Source: Myxococcales bacterium
Lineage (GTDB): Bacteria > Myxococcota_A > Polyangia > Polyangiales > JAFGIB01
Direction of reading: 5' to 3'
NCBI GenBank assembly: GCA_029880325.1
Contig: JAOUOP010000042.1
Coordinates: forward strand, 1 to 64,000
DNA length: 64,000 bases
Shown: in pieces, positions 1-7,437 of the stretch
How positions within the stretch are numbered: the stretch's first letter is position 1
How the letters are laid out: each line of letters begins with the position of its first letter
The notes under the pieces: generated by a model
The model's input: only the letters and a program-made list of their open reading frames with translations
Told to the model about the DNA's origin: nothing
Databases searched by the model: none
Translations under genes and position numbers: made by a program

Positions 1-75
1 GAGATGGCCGTGATCAACATCCGACGGCACCGATTCCATCCAGAATGGAACTACACAATCTCACCGAGGTCATAG
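1..75 (+). pseudogene. ISAzo13-family transposase, C-terminal end only
   Basis: The frame is open from the window edge and reads 24 residues to TAG at 73-75. Its core, NIRRHRFHPEWNYTISPR, closely resembles the conserved C-terminus of ISAzo13-family transposases, where an N(L/I)-RH-FH-EWNYT-PR pattern closes the protein. Only the tail is inside the window, so it is unknown whether the element is intact to the left. The stop lies about 47 bases before the point (about 121) where homology of the neighbouring PQQ-like gene ends, which suits an IS end at roughly 107-122 (GTTTTTGCACGGGCCC). The family call is from remembered family features. Confidence 0.75.
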
Positions 76-408
76 ACTTCGCCTGCACGCGCGAACCGAT
101 CGCCTTGTTTTTGCACGGGCCCTTACGACGGGTGTGGCGTGGATGGGTCCGACCTCGTGGCCGGCCACCGCTTCGTCGAAGCGCCACTTGAACTCGAGTT
201 GATCGACGTTTTGCGGGCTGATCGAGCGTTCGCGCGGGTTGTGACCGCTGGCGACGGCGTCATAGAGGGCCATCGACCAGCTGCGATCGGCCTGCTCGGG
301 CGCTTCGACGAGTGCCTCGGCTCGTACGGCCACGTCGGTGACGGGCTGCGTGCAGGCGCCCAGAGCGAGCAGCCACGCGCCATTGATGAATCGAGTGGTG
401 GTGGACAT
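70..408 (-). pseudogene. PQQ-type beta-propeller lipoprotein, 5' fragment cut by IS
   Basis: The gene starts at 408 with a lipoprotein signal peptide (lipobox LGAC, Cys19). It then reads into a segment (RSISPQNVDQLEFKWRFD, then HATPVV) typical of the first blade of PQQ-binding quinoprotein propellers such as polyvinyl-alcohol or alcohol dehydrogenase-like proteins. The propeller sequence stops at about residue 95 (position 124); the last 17 residues are encoded by IS DNA. Intact relatives run to several hundred residues, so the gene is interrupted and any remainder would lie left of the IS, outside the window. The product would have been an outer-membrane or periplasmic lipid-anchored protein. 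Substrate unknown. Confidence 0.65.
107..122. mobile_element. probable terminal repeat of the ISAzo13-type element
   Basis: GTTTTTGCACGGGCCC lies between the transposase stop (75) and the abrupt end of the disrupted lipoprotein reading frame (about 124). This is where one IS terminal inverted repeat should be. The partner end lies outside the window, so the exact boundary and any target duplication cannot be seen. Confidence 0.45.
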
Positions 409-944
409 CGTATCTTCCCTTCCCGGCGCAGCGTGCAGTCCGGAAGCAACCGTCCGCCGGCACTGGCCGTGTCATCCCTCGGCATTCGCCCGAAGGAGAG
501 CTTCTCCTCCGTCCTCGATGGCTCTTAACCCCGAGCCATCCATTTGATGAGAGCCCTACCACATGAAGGGGGATGTGTGGCAAGGAGAAAGTGGCCCAAG
601 CTGACGATTCATTTTTGGCTGGCCAAATCGGACCATCAGAGATGAGGGGGGGGACGAGCGCCGAGGGCGGGCGAGTTGGGGGGCGACAACGCGCAGGGCG
701 GCCCCAGTCCGCCTTGGCGATGGTCGGGCGCTTTTGGCGACGGTCTGCGCATTCTGGCGACGGTTGGTCCGCGTGCGGAAATTGAGCGCATGTGTACAAA
801 TTGTCTCGCATGTGTACAAATTGTCTTGCAGGTGACGGCGGTGGGGCGCGGACGCCAGGCGGGATGCGCGCGGGTGCGAGCGTCCGGCGGTGCGGTCCCG
901 GATGCGGCGACTGCGATGGTGGACTCGGCCCGCGACCGCCGCCC
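409..944. other. intergenic stretch with no convincing gene
   Basis: No frame here shows recognisable protein features. It holds the upstream region of the lipoprotein remnant and a perfect 20-bp tandem duplication at 787-826 (separate entry). The right part probably belongs to flanks of the degraded MrpD-like gene. Confidence 0.5.
787..826. repeat. two perfect tandem copies of a 20-bp unit
   Basis: The unit CGCATGTGTACAAATTGTCT occurs at 787-806 and again at 807-826 without mismatch. Each copy contains the palindrome TGTACA and the near-palindrome ACAAATTGT, and it is much more AT-rich than its surroundings. Direct repeats of about two helical turns are typical of regulator-binding iterons or operators, but no regulator gene lies next to it. 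Function unknown. Confidence 0.6.
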
Positions 945-1577
945 TCAGGAGCTGCCGAGGTAGAAGTTGAGCAACAGGAAGGTCACCAGGGTCAGCGCCG
1001 TCCAGATGGCGGTGCGGCCGGTGAGCCAGGGCTCGCCGAAGGGGCCGCGGGGGCCGTATTCGCGTTCGGCGATGCTCAGGGCGCCGCGCACGGTCCGCAG
1101 CGCCAGCTCCTTCTGTTCGCCCCAGACGTGGCCGCCCATGCGGCGCAGCCGGGTGACGAGCCAGGGCAGGGCCTTGTAGAGGATGTGGGCGAAGGCGTGG
1201 GCGGCGATGCCGTTGACCGACAGTTCGGTGCCGATGCCGACGACGATGAAGCCGAACTGGTTGTTGAGGCTGTAGGCCAGGACGCGCCGCAGGCCGTTTT
1301 CGATGACCGCGAAGAAGATGGGGAAGACCGTCATCGTGGCGCCGATGTAGATGAGGATTTCGGTGCCGGCGAAGCCGCGAGCCAGGGCGTCGATGGCGAG
1401 CTTGGTGGTGAAGGCCGAGAGAAAGGCGGTGACAGTGGCGTCGGGGTAGGCGTCCTGCAGCCAGTTGTGCAGCAGGGGGAAGGCGGCCTTGATGCCGAAG
1501 GCCTGCAGAATCAGCAGCGGACCGGGGCCGGTCAGACCCATGTGCTCGAAGGACGGCTCTTCGAGTACGCGCTGTCA
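945..1577 (-). pseudogene. MrpD/NuoM-like proton-conducting antiporter subunit, internally deleted
   Basis: The frame from just after a stop at 1577 encodes the central helices of the proton-conducting transporter family (NuoM / Mrp antiporter subunit D). Visible blocks are KAAFPLLHNWLQDAYPDATV, a helix ending in the conserved ENGLRRVLAYSLNNQ, and AHAFAHILYKAL. Family members are about 500-570 residues. Here there is no N-terminal half, and after HILYKAL the frame jumps to a cytoplasmic stretch and a single last helix, so several middle-to-C-terminal helices are missing. Two deletions at least are needed. The codon pattern still looks coding, implying fairly recent decay. No other Mrp genes are nearby. 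Confidence 0.65.
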
Positions 1578-1641
1578 TGGAAGGCATTTCCGCTCCCGCA
1601 GTAGCTCATTCATGAATCATCCGGGCTATATTGCACGGCCC

Positions 1642-2055
1642 ATGATCGACTACGCCATCAATGCACCTGTCACGAGCGCCGAGCTCAACCGTCTCTTCAG
1701 CGCGGGTGGCCCCGGCGCGGGCTGGCCAGCCTGGCAACGCAAGCCGGACACCTCCGACTGGGACCCGGCGCTGAAGCACAGCCTCGCGTACGTGACCGCC
1801 AGAACCCGCGGAACACTCGTCGGCTTCGTCAATGTGGCCTGGGACGGACGCGACCACGCCTTCCTGCTCGACACCCGCGTGCACCCCGACCACCGTCACC
1901 AGCACATCGGCACCGAGCTGGTCCTCCGGGCAAGAGCGGCGGCCGGGAGCGCCGGCTGCGAAGTCCTCCACGTCGACCACGAAGGAGCCCTCACCCCCTT
2001 CTACGAATCCTGCGGCTTCGAGCCCACCGCAGCCGGCCTCATTCGGCTTCGGTAA
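1642..2055 (+). CDS. GNAT-family N-acetyltransferase
   Basis: This 137-residue protein has the GNAT fold pattern. The N-terminus (MIDYAINAPVTSAELNRLF) is of the type seen in small standalone GNATs. Strand 4 is followed by VHPDHRHQHIGTEL, which matches the acetyl-CoA pyrophosphate-binding motif R/Q-x-x-G-x-G/A, and the end has FYESCGFEPT. It would transfer an acetyl group from acetyl-CoA to an amine on a small molecule or protein; the substrate cannot be inferred. I chose ATG 1642 because it starts the conserved N-terminus; an in-frame ATG at 1612 would add ten residues with no family support. It is the one apparently intact gene in the left decay zone. Confidence 0.75.
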   Translation: MIDYAINAPVTSAELNRLFSAGGPGAGWPAWQRKPDTSDWDPALKHSLAYVTARTRGTLVGFVNVAWDGRDHAFLLDTRVHPDHRHQHIGTELVLRARAAAGSAGCEVLHVDHEGALTPFYESCGFEPTAAGLIRLR

Positions 2056-2302
2056 AGACCGCGACATCACGGAAGCGAGGCGACCCACGCACCGCTCCAC
2101 CGGAGCGAGGCGACTCCCTCGCCTGGCAGCGCGAAAACGGACCAGTCCGTCATCGTCGGCCGCGGGCCCTTTCCAGTCTCCTGGAGCGCCGACCGGTCTG
2201 AAGTCGCGGAACGGCCCTCGCTCCCGACCAGGACGCGCGCGAGGCGGGTGGCGAGTTGAGTCACTTTTCGCGAGTTCGGCCGCACATACGTAGAGTCGAG
2301 CG
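2056..2302. other. non-coding gap before a degraded gene
   Basis: Between the GNAT stop and the frameshifted hypothetical gene I see no gene, strong terminator or ribosome binding site. The DNA keeps high GC in all frames and may be eroded coding sequence. Confidence 0.4.
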
Positions 2303-2705
2303 ATGGGCCGAACTTCCAATCGGAAAAAGACCCGCAAGAGCGAGATGCGGCGGCGACGTGCGGAGCGCGCGCAAGGCAGTGCCGCCTCGGCTGGCCCACG
2401 AGACCATGCTCCAGAAGGAGCCCCTCAGGACGGCGGTGGACGCGCTCGTGCGCAGGCTCGCGGTACCGGCGGACGAGCCTCCGAAGCTTGTGGGCGAGCA
2501 GGACCTGGAGAACTGTCCCGAAGTCAATGAGATGCTGCTGAGCCGCTACACGGTCTGCAGGCAAGCGTTCGGCTTCAGCCATGAAGAAAGCCTGCTCGAT
2601 GCCGAGCAACTGCTGACGCACACTCAGTGCGCGGCGAACTTCGAACTGGCAGGCCGCAAGGCGTTTTGGGTGAGCCCGGAACTCGGCGAGCAACTGCTCA
2701 ATACG
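2303..2705 (+). pseudogene. frameshifted hypothetical protein, truncated
   Basis: ATG 2303 opens a lysine/arginine-rich start (MGRTSNRKKTRKSEMRRRR) that runs out of frame near 2364-2373 in a GCGCGC run. In the next frame the protein continues naturally as ARKAVPPRLAHETML and goes on for about 100 residues to RKAFWVSPELGEQLLNT. I recall similar AFWVSPEL segments in uncharacterised deltaproteobacterial proteins but cannot name a function. At about 2706 the homology switches without a stop into the lipase-maturation-factor remnant, so the 3' half of this gene has been lost by a deletion that joined two genes. Confidence 0.45.
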
Positions 2706-3437
2706 GCGGCCGCGAACGATGGCTTCTTCACCTACCTCTCGATGACGCTGCACCTCTTTTTGCTGACCGACGCCGACGTCGCGCGGGTGCTGGGTGGTCT
2801 CGGTGTGTCCAGGCTCGCTCACACGACCGCACCGGGCCGCCGCTGGCGCGACGCATCGATCCACCGTGAGTTGCTGGTGATCCTGCTCGGCCTTGCGCTC
2901 ACCGGGGTCTGGCTCGTGTGCAGCCTGAGCGGCGCGCTCGTTCACTTCAGCCTCGAGCGACGGCTGCAGAGCGCCCTCGCCCCCCTCTAACAGCTGCACT
3001 CTCCTTTGCGTGTCGCCAACGTCTATCACCTTTTCGGTCACATCACCCGCGAGCGCATCGAGCCGCAATTCGAAGTCGAGGTCGACGGTGAGTTTCACGA
3101 GCTCGACCTACGCTTCAAGCCCGGCGACCCCGGTCGCGCCCCGCCCTACGTGGCGCCCCATCAACCGCGCGTGGATTTTCGGCTCTGGTTCTACGGCCCG
3201 AGCTTTCGCCGCGCTATGCCGGCCTACCTCGACCGCCTGTTGGAGCTGCTGTGCCGGCGGCCGACCCAGCTCAGCAAGCTCTTCAGCCGCCTGCCACCGA
3301 CCGGCGCCAGCGCCGTGCGCGTCGCGTTTTACCGCTATCGCTTCACGACTCCCGAAGAGCGCGCCGCGAGCGGTGACTACTTTGAGCGCACGCGCCTGGG
3401 CGCACTCTCACCGAGGCGCTGTACGACGATTCGCTGA
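2706..3437 (+). pseudogene. lipase maturation factor family protein, C-terminal remnant
   Basis: From about 2706 the frame reads NDGFFTYLSMTLHLFLLTD, like the transmembrane segment of lipase maturation factor (LMF) proteins. It then has another membrane segment, an in-frame TAA at 2988-2990, and continues after it with the LMF C-terminal globular domain: VANVYHLFGHITRERIEPQ, FKPGDPGRAPPYVAPHQPR and AVRVAFYRYRFT. LMF proteins are normally 450-500 residues with several membrane helices; the N-terminal part is missing. The tail also shifts frame near 3405, where another frame reads LTEALYDDSL. The stop, truncation and frameshift make this a clear pseudogene. Confidence 0.65.
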
Positions 3438-5750
3438 CACGGGCAGCAGTGAGCCGCGATCGATATCGCCGGACGCCAACCGGAGCACGCCGGCGAGGGT
3501 CACTCCGAATATGAGGTTCGCCTGCAAATAGTGGGCGTCAAGGTAGGGCTCCAGGACGGTCAGGTACTGTGCGGCGCAGCACAGAAGAAGCAATGTCCAA
3601 CATCCGGCTGCACGTGGCGACAGGGATTTCCAAGTGTCGCCGCGCGGTGCCTCGGCCAGCAGCGGATACAGGAAGATGATGTGCAGGTAGTAATTGGCGG
3701 GATAGAGCCAGATCACGAAGAGGAGCAGACCGATCAGCGCAGCGCGGTGGAGCGGTTGTCGACGACAGGTCCAAAGCAGCGCGGCGCTGAGGGTAACCGC
3801 GCTCAACAGGTACCAGCCGTAACGCGCGGCCAGGGTCTCGCGCTGTACCGCCTGCCAATCCAGCTGCAGTGCCTGTTCGGCTACCGCGCGATAGTCACGC
3901 GCGAAGTCGTACATGAATAGGGCGCGCAGACCCATGTGGTTGGGGTGGGGATCGGCCGACAGCAGTCCCACCTTGTGCAGCCACAGCAGCCACATCTCCA
4001 GCGAGAAGAGTGAGCTGGACAAGGCCACGCATAGCAACGAGGCGATGATGGCGCCCTTGGCAACCGATAGGGCCGGCCCCAGCGCCACGCGCACCGCCGC
4101 AGCTCGTTCGCCGGGCGAAGCGCCACGGTAGCCTTGCCACGCCTGGCCCACACCGGCGGCGGCGATGCCGACGAAGACAAAGAAGGGAAAGGCGCGCAAG
4201 AATGCCGAAAGCGCCAGCAGCGCCCCACCGGTGCTGTGGCGCCCGGCCCGCAAGGCCACCAGACCAAGGCCCAGGCACACCATCCAATCGTGTCGCAGGG
4301 TGGCGCCAGCCCAATTGGTGTTGCCGCCCATGTGAAAGTCGTTCGCCCCAAACAGCAGGGCGCAAACAGCCGCCGTCGGCATGCCGAAACGGTATGCGAT
4401 GGCCGCGAACAGGATCAGCAAGAGCACCGGATCGATGAGCGCGGTGGCGAGTAGTAAAGTTTCGTCGAGCTTGCGACCGTCGAAGATCAGATGCGCAACG
4501 GTCAGCCACAGGGGAGTGGCGTTGCCTCCATGATCGAGCAGGCTTCGAAAGAAGCCGTCGTGCCCCAGGGCCCCACGGAAATAGGCTGTGTCGGCGACGA
4601 ATTGACGCCAACGGGCGCTGCTAAAGCGTTGGCGCACCTCGTCAAGGGCTTCGGGAACCTCCCCGACGGTGACGATGCGATGGTCCCGCAGGTCACGCAG
4701 CGCAAGGGGCGACAACGACTCGACACTCAGCCTGGGATCGCTGTCGATGGCCGCGGCAACACTTGCGAAGTAGACGCCATCGAAGCCCAGCTCGGGGAAG
4801 TACTTGGCTACCGGTTGGTAGACCTGCGTGTCAAAGAGATGCACGTGGGTCGGTCGCCCCTGCGCCTGGTCCCAGAATTGTGGCTGGCCAAAGTGGAAGA
4901 AGCTCGCAAAGCCGAGCAGTCCCAACGACGGCAGCAGCCACGTCAGCCCCGGCAGGGGCCTCGTCCAGGGCGATGGGCCATGCGCGAGCGCTTGGCGCAG
5001 CACCCCACAGGCCGCGAGCAGCGCCAGGCAGCCACGAAAGGCCGAGATGGTCAGGGGTTCAAGCGGCAACTCCGCGGCGGCCCGCAGGGCGATATAGCCG
5101 ACGCCGAGCCACAGGGCGACCACGACGAGCGGGCCGCTGAAACGCAGGCGGGCGGGAAGCGCGAACAGCAGGACGCAACACAGCAGCGCGACCGACAAGG
5201 CCAACACCCGCAGGGACGCTTCCGGTACCGCAGCCTGGGCACGCGCGATTGCCGGAGGCCAGCGCGACGGATCCTGTTCGAAAACGACGAACTCGGCGAC
5301 CGAGTAGGCGCCGTCCCCCTGCCCGGGCACGACCCGCAGGTGCCGCACGCGAGTGCGCAGACCTCGGGCTTTTCGCGAGCGCAGTCCGCCCTCGGGCACC
5401 GCCGCGAAGGTCACCAGCGGCTCGAAGCTCCGGCCATCGCGCGAGCCAAGGACCTGATAGGCATCGTTGTGGTCGGCCAGGATCCACAGCGCTGCCACCT
5501 TCGACTCGGCGCCCAAGTCCAGGTCGATGTGGGCACCGGGCTGCTTCGCCACCGAAGCCAAGGGCCCGTCCCAGGCGCTGCCGTCGAGCGGTGCCTGGCC
5601 GTCCACGATGCGCTCGGGCCGCTCGAAACCCGGCGCCTGCACACGAATCGAGCCAGCAGGGGCCTTGGCCGAGCAGGCGCAGAGGGCGACCAGGATCGCA
5701 GCGGCCGCATTTGGGCCCCGGAACTCGCGGAGAAACACCCCCGGCAACAT
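3408..5750 (-). CDS. multipass membrane protein with N-terminal discoidin-like domain
   Basis: This 780-residue protein starts at ATG 5750 and begins with a lipoprotein-like signal (ILVALCAC). About 150 residues of extracytoplasmic discoidin/F5-8C-like sequence follow, with the signature WILADHNDAYQVLGSRDG. Then come about ten hydrophobic segments with a large loop containing YFPELGFDGVYF, RWRQFVADTAYFR and DHGGNATPL. The protein at 7438-9510 shares these blocks in the same order (YFPELG, RWKQFVADL, DHGFNATPL, NHMGL), so the two are paralogs. The helix layout resembles GT-C type glycosyltransferases, but I see no clear DD/DE catalytic loop, so the activity is unknown. Its 3' end overlaps the convergent LMF remnant by 30 bases. 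Confidence 0.6.
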   Translation of the reverse strand: MLPGVFLREFRGPNAAAAILVALCACSAKAPAGSIRVQAPGFERPERIVDGQAPLDGSAWDGPLASVAKQPGAHIDLDLGAESKVAALWILADHNDAYQVLGSRDGRSFEPLVTFAAVPEGGLRSRKARGLRTRVRHLRVVPGQGDGAYSVAEFVVFEQDPSRWPPAIARAQAAVPEASLRVLALSVALLCCVLLFALPARLRFSGPLVVVALWLGVGYIALRAAAELPLEPLTISAFRGCLALLAACGVLRQALAHGPSPWTRPLPGLTWLLPSLGLLGFASFFHFGQPQFWDQAQGRPTHVHLFDTQVYQPVAKYFPELGFDGVYFASVAAAIDSDPRLSVESLSPLALRDLRDHRIVTVGEVPEALDEVRQRFSSARWRQFVADTAYFRGALGHDGFFRSLLDHGGNATPLWLTVAHLIFDGRKLDETLLLATALIDPVLLLILFAAIAYRFGMPTAAVCALLFGANDFHMGGNTNWAGATLRHDWMVCLGLGLVALRAGRHSTGGALLALSAFLRAFPFFVFVGIAAAGVGQAWQGYRGASPGERAAAVRVALGPALSVAKGAIIASLLCVALSSSLFSLEMWLLWLHKVGLLSADPHPNHMGLRALFMYDFARDYRAVAEQALQLDWQAVQRETLAARYGWYLLSAVTLSAALLWTCRRQPLHRAALIGLLLFVIWLYPANYYLHIIFLYPLLAEAPRGDTWKSLSPRAAGCWTLLLLCCAAQYLTVLEPYLDAHYLQANLIFGVTLAGVLRLASGDIDRGSLLPVSANRRTAPR

Positions 5751-6032
5751 CGCCGACCGGGGGAATCGCCGCAATGGTTTTGCGGCGGCCGTGACGGCGG
5801 GGCGACAGGCGCTAACGCTCGAAAATCGGAAGCAGCGGCACGACCCAAGACCACCCATATGTCGGGCGACCACGCCCATCACCCGACAGCTCGAAGGCAA
5901 TGGAGGCCACCTTCTCCCCTTCGCCCACAATGCCCGAGAACCCCCGCTCGCGAATTCGCAATTCGCGTGAGAAATCACGCGCATGGCTATTCCCCTCGGC
6001 GCCGCAAGTGCGTATGGTCATTGACGCTAAAT

Positions 6033-7211
6033 ATGCGATGTGAACTACAAACTCTCCGCTCCCTGTCGCTAGTGGTTCTGCTGCTCGCATCCGCCTGCGC
6101 GGATGACACTTCGACTGTCGACGACAGCTCAGGCGAGCCCTCGATGGACGAAGGCGGCAGCGGCGGAAGCGGTGGCGGCGCCGGCTCCGGTGGATCCGGC
6201 GGATCCGCTGACCCGACGGGGTTCGGCATGGCCGGCATGGCCGGCAGCGTGGCGGACGTGGGCGAGGTCGATGCGGGGCCGGACGGCTCGGCCGATGGCG
6301 CGGACGCGTCCACCAGTACCGACAGCGCCGATGCAGGCACTGATGCCGCGACCGACGTCACCACGGGCGGCACCGTCACCGGTGGCACGGCGACCGGTGG
6401 AACCGTGACAGGCGGCACCGTCACCGGTGGAACCGCGACGGGTGGAACCGCGACCGGTGGAACCGCGACGGGCGGCACCGCGACCGGTGGAACCGCGACG
6501 GGCGGCACCGCGACCGGTGGAACCGCGACGGGCGGCACCGTCACCGGTGGCACGGCGACCGGTGGAACCGAGACGGGCGGTACCGTCACAGGTGGCACAG
6601 CGACCGGCGGAACCGTGACGGGTGGCATCATCTCCGGCGGCACCATCACAGGCGGTGTCATCGCGACAGGCCTCACCATTAGCGGTGGCACCATCACGGG
6701 TGGCATCATCTCCGGCGGCACCATCACAGGCGGTGTCATCGCGACAGGCCTCACCATCAGCGGTGGCACCATCACGGGCGGCACCGTCACCGGTGGCAAA
6801 GTGACGGGTGGCATCATCTCCGGCGGCACCATCACAGGCGGTGTCATCGCGACAGGCCTCACCATCAGCGGTGGCACCATCACAGGTGGCATCATCTCGG
6901 GCGGCACCATCACAGGCGGTGTCATCGCGACAGGTCTCACCATCAGCGGTGGCACCATCACAGGCGGTATCATCTCCGGCGGCACCATCACAGGCGGTGT
7001 CATCGCGACAGGTCTCACCATCAGCGGTGGCACCATCAGCGGCGGCATTATCTCGGGTGGCACCATCAGCGGCGGCATCACCATCTCGGGCAATATCATT
7101 TTCACTGGCGGCGCCACCACCGGTGGCCTCATCTCCGGTGGCCTCATCTCCGGTGGCTTCATCTCCGGCGGCACCATCACCGGATTGACGATCGGCGGCC
7201 TCCTGCCTTGA
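6033..7211 (+). CDS. lipoprotein built of GGTxT and 26-residue glycine-rich repeats
   Basis: This 392-residue protein starts at ATG 6033 with a lipoprotein signal (VVLLLASAC). A Ser/Gly/Asp-rich linker (to about residue 110) leads into a long repeat region. First come about 15 units of a five-residue motif, GGT(A/V)T (6364-6620), then five copies of a 26-residue unit, GGIISGGTITGGV plus IATGLTISGGTIT (from about 6620). The region ends with shorter ISGG units. Regularly spaced small and beta-branched residues suggest a beta-solenoid stalk exported to the cell surface. There are no cysteines or aromatic residues in the repeats. It lies between the two discoidin-like membrane proteins. Function unknown; the repeats are nearly identical at DNA level. 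Confidence 0.7.
   Translation: MRCELQTLRSLSLVVLLLASACADDTSTVDDSSGEPSMDEGGSGGSGGGAGSGGSGGSADPTGFGMAGMAGSVADVGEVDAGPDGSADGADASTSTDSADAGTDAATDVTTGGTVTGGTATGGTVTGGTVTGGTATGGTATGGTATGGTATGGTATGGTATGGTATGGTVTGGTATGGTETGGTVTGGTATGGTVTGGIISGGTITGGVIATGLTISGGTITGGIISGGTITGGVIATGLTISGGTITGGTVTGGKVTGGIISGGTITGGVIATGLTISGGTITGGIISGGTITGGVIATGLTISGGTITGGIISGGTITGGVIATGLTISGGTISGGIISGGTISGGITISGNIIFTGGATTGGLISGGLISGGFISGGTITGLTIGGLLP
6364..7085 (+). repeat. in-gene tandem repeats: 15-bp units then 78-bp units
   Basis: The left block (6364-6620) is made of 15-bp units of the type GGCACCGCGACCGGT with only synonymous-like changes. The right block (from about 6620) has five 78-bp units, two of them separated from the other three by a 30-bp insert of the short type. 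The units are in frame, so copy-number change by slippage or recombination would lengthen or shorten the protein without breaking it. Confidence 0.8.
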
Positions 7212-7437
7212 GCGTCGCTGGCCGCACTTGCAACGGTCGCGTCGGTAGCTTCGATTGGAAGCCGTGAGGCATCTGGGCCGGGCCTGTAGCCAGCCAGTGC
7301 GACTTTCGAACTGCGAAATCAGGCGGTAGTCTTTCGCCCTGGCTTCCATCGCCACCGAGGATCCGGGCTGGCGCCCGCGGGCCAGCCCCAGCGGCCCCAC
7401 CTGAGCGCTGACCCGTCAGCGCCCGCGTGAACCGGTC

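Noticed and set aside
792..1604. Plus-strand open frame of 270 codons over the antiporter remnant
   Set aside because: It is composition noise; the minus strand carries clear NuoM/MrpD helices.
4491..6032. Upstream extension of the repeat lipoprotein by 514 residues
   Set aside because: The extension is the antisense of the 3408-5750 membrane protein and has no signal peptide; the lipoprotein signal starts at 6033.
5812..6090. Small minus-strand protein between the two divergent envelope genes
   Set aside because: It would overlap the promoter regions of both neighbours and has no family features; the codon pattern is not convincing.
6361..7085. CRISPR-like regular repeats
   Set aside because: The units are contiguous without unique spacers, have 15-bp and 78-bp periods, and lie in frame inside a lipoprotein gene.
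5987..7400. Long minus-strand proline/methionine-rich open frame opposite the repeat lipoprotein
   Set aside because: It mirrors the GGTxT repeats on the other strand (MVPPE-type repeats), has no ribosome binding site or domain, and arises from the base composition of the repeats.
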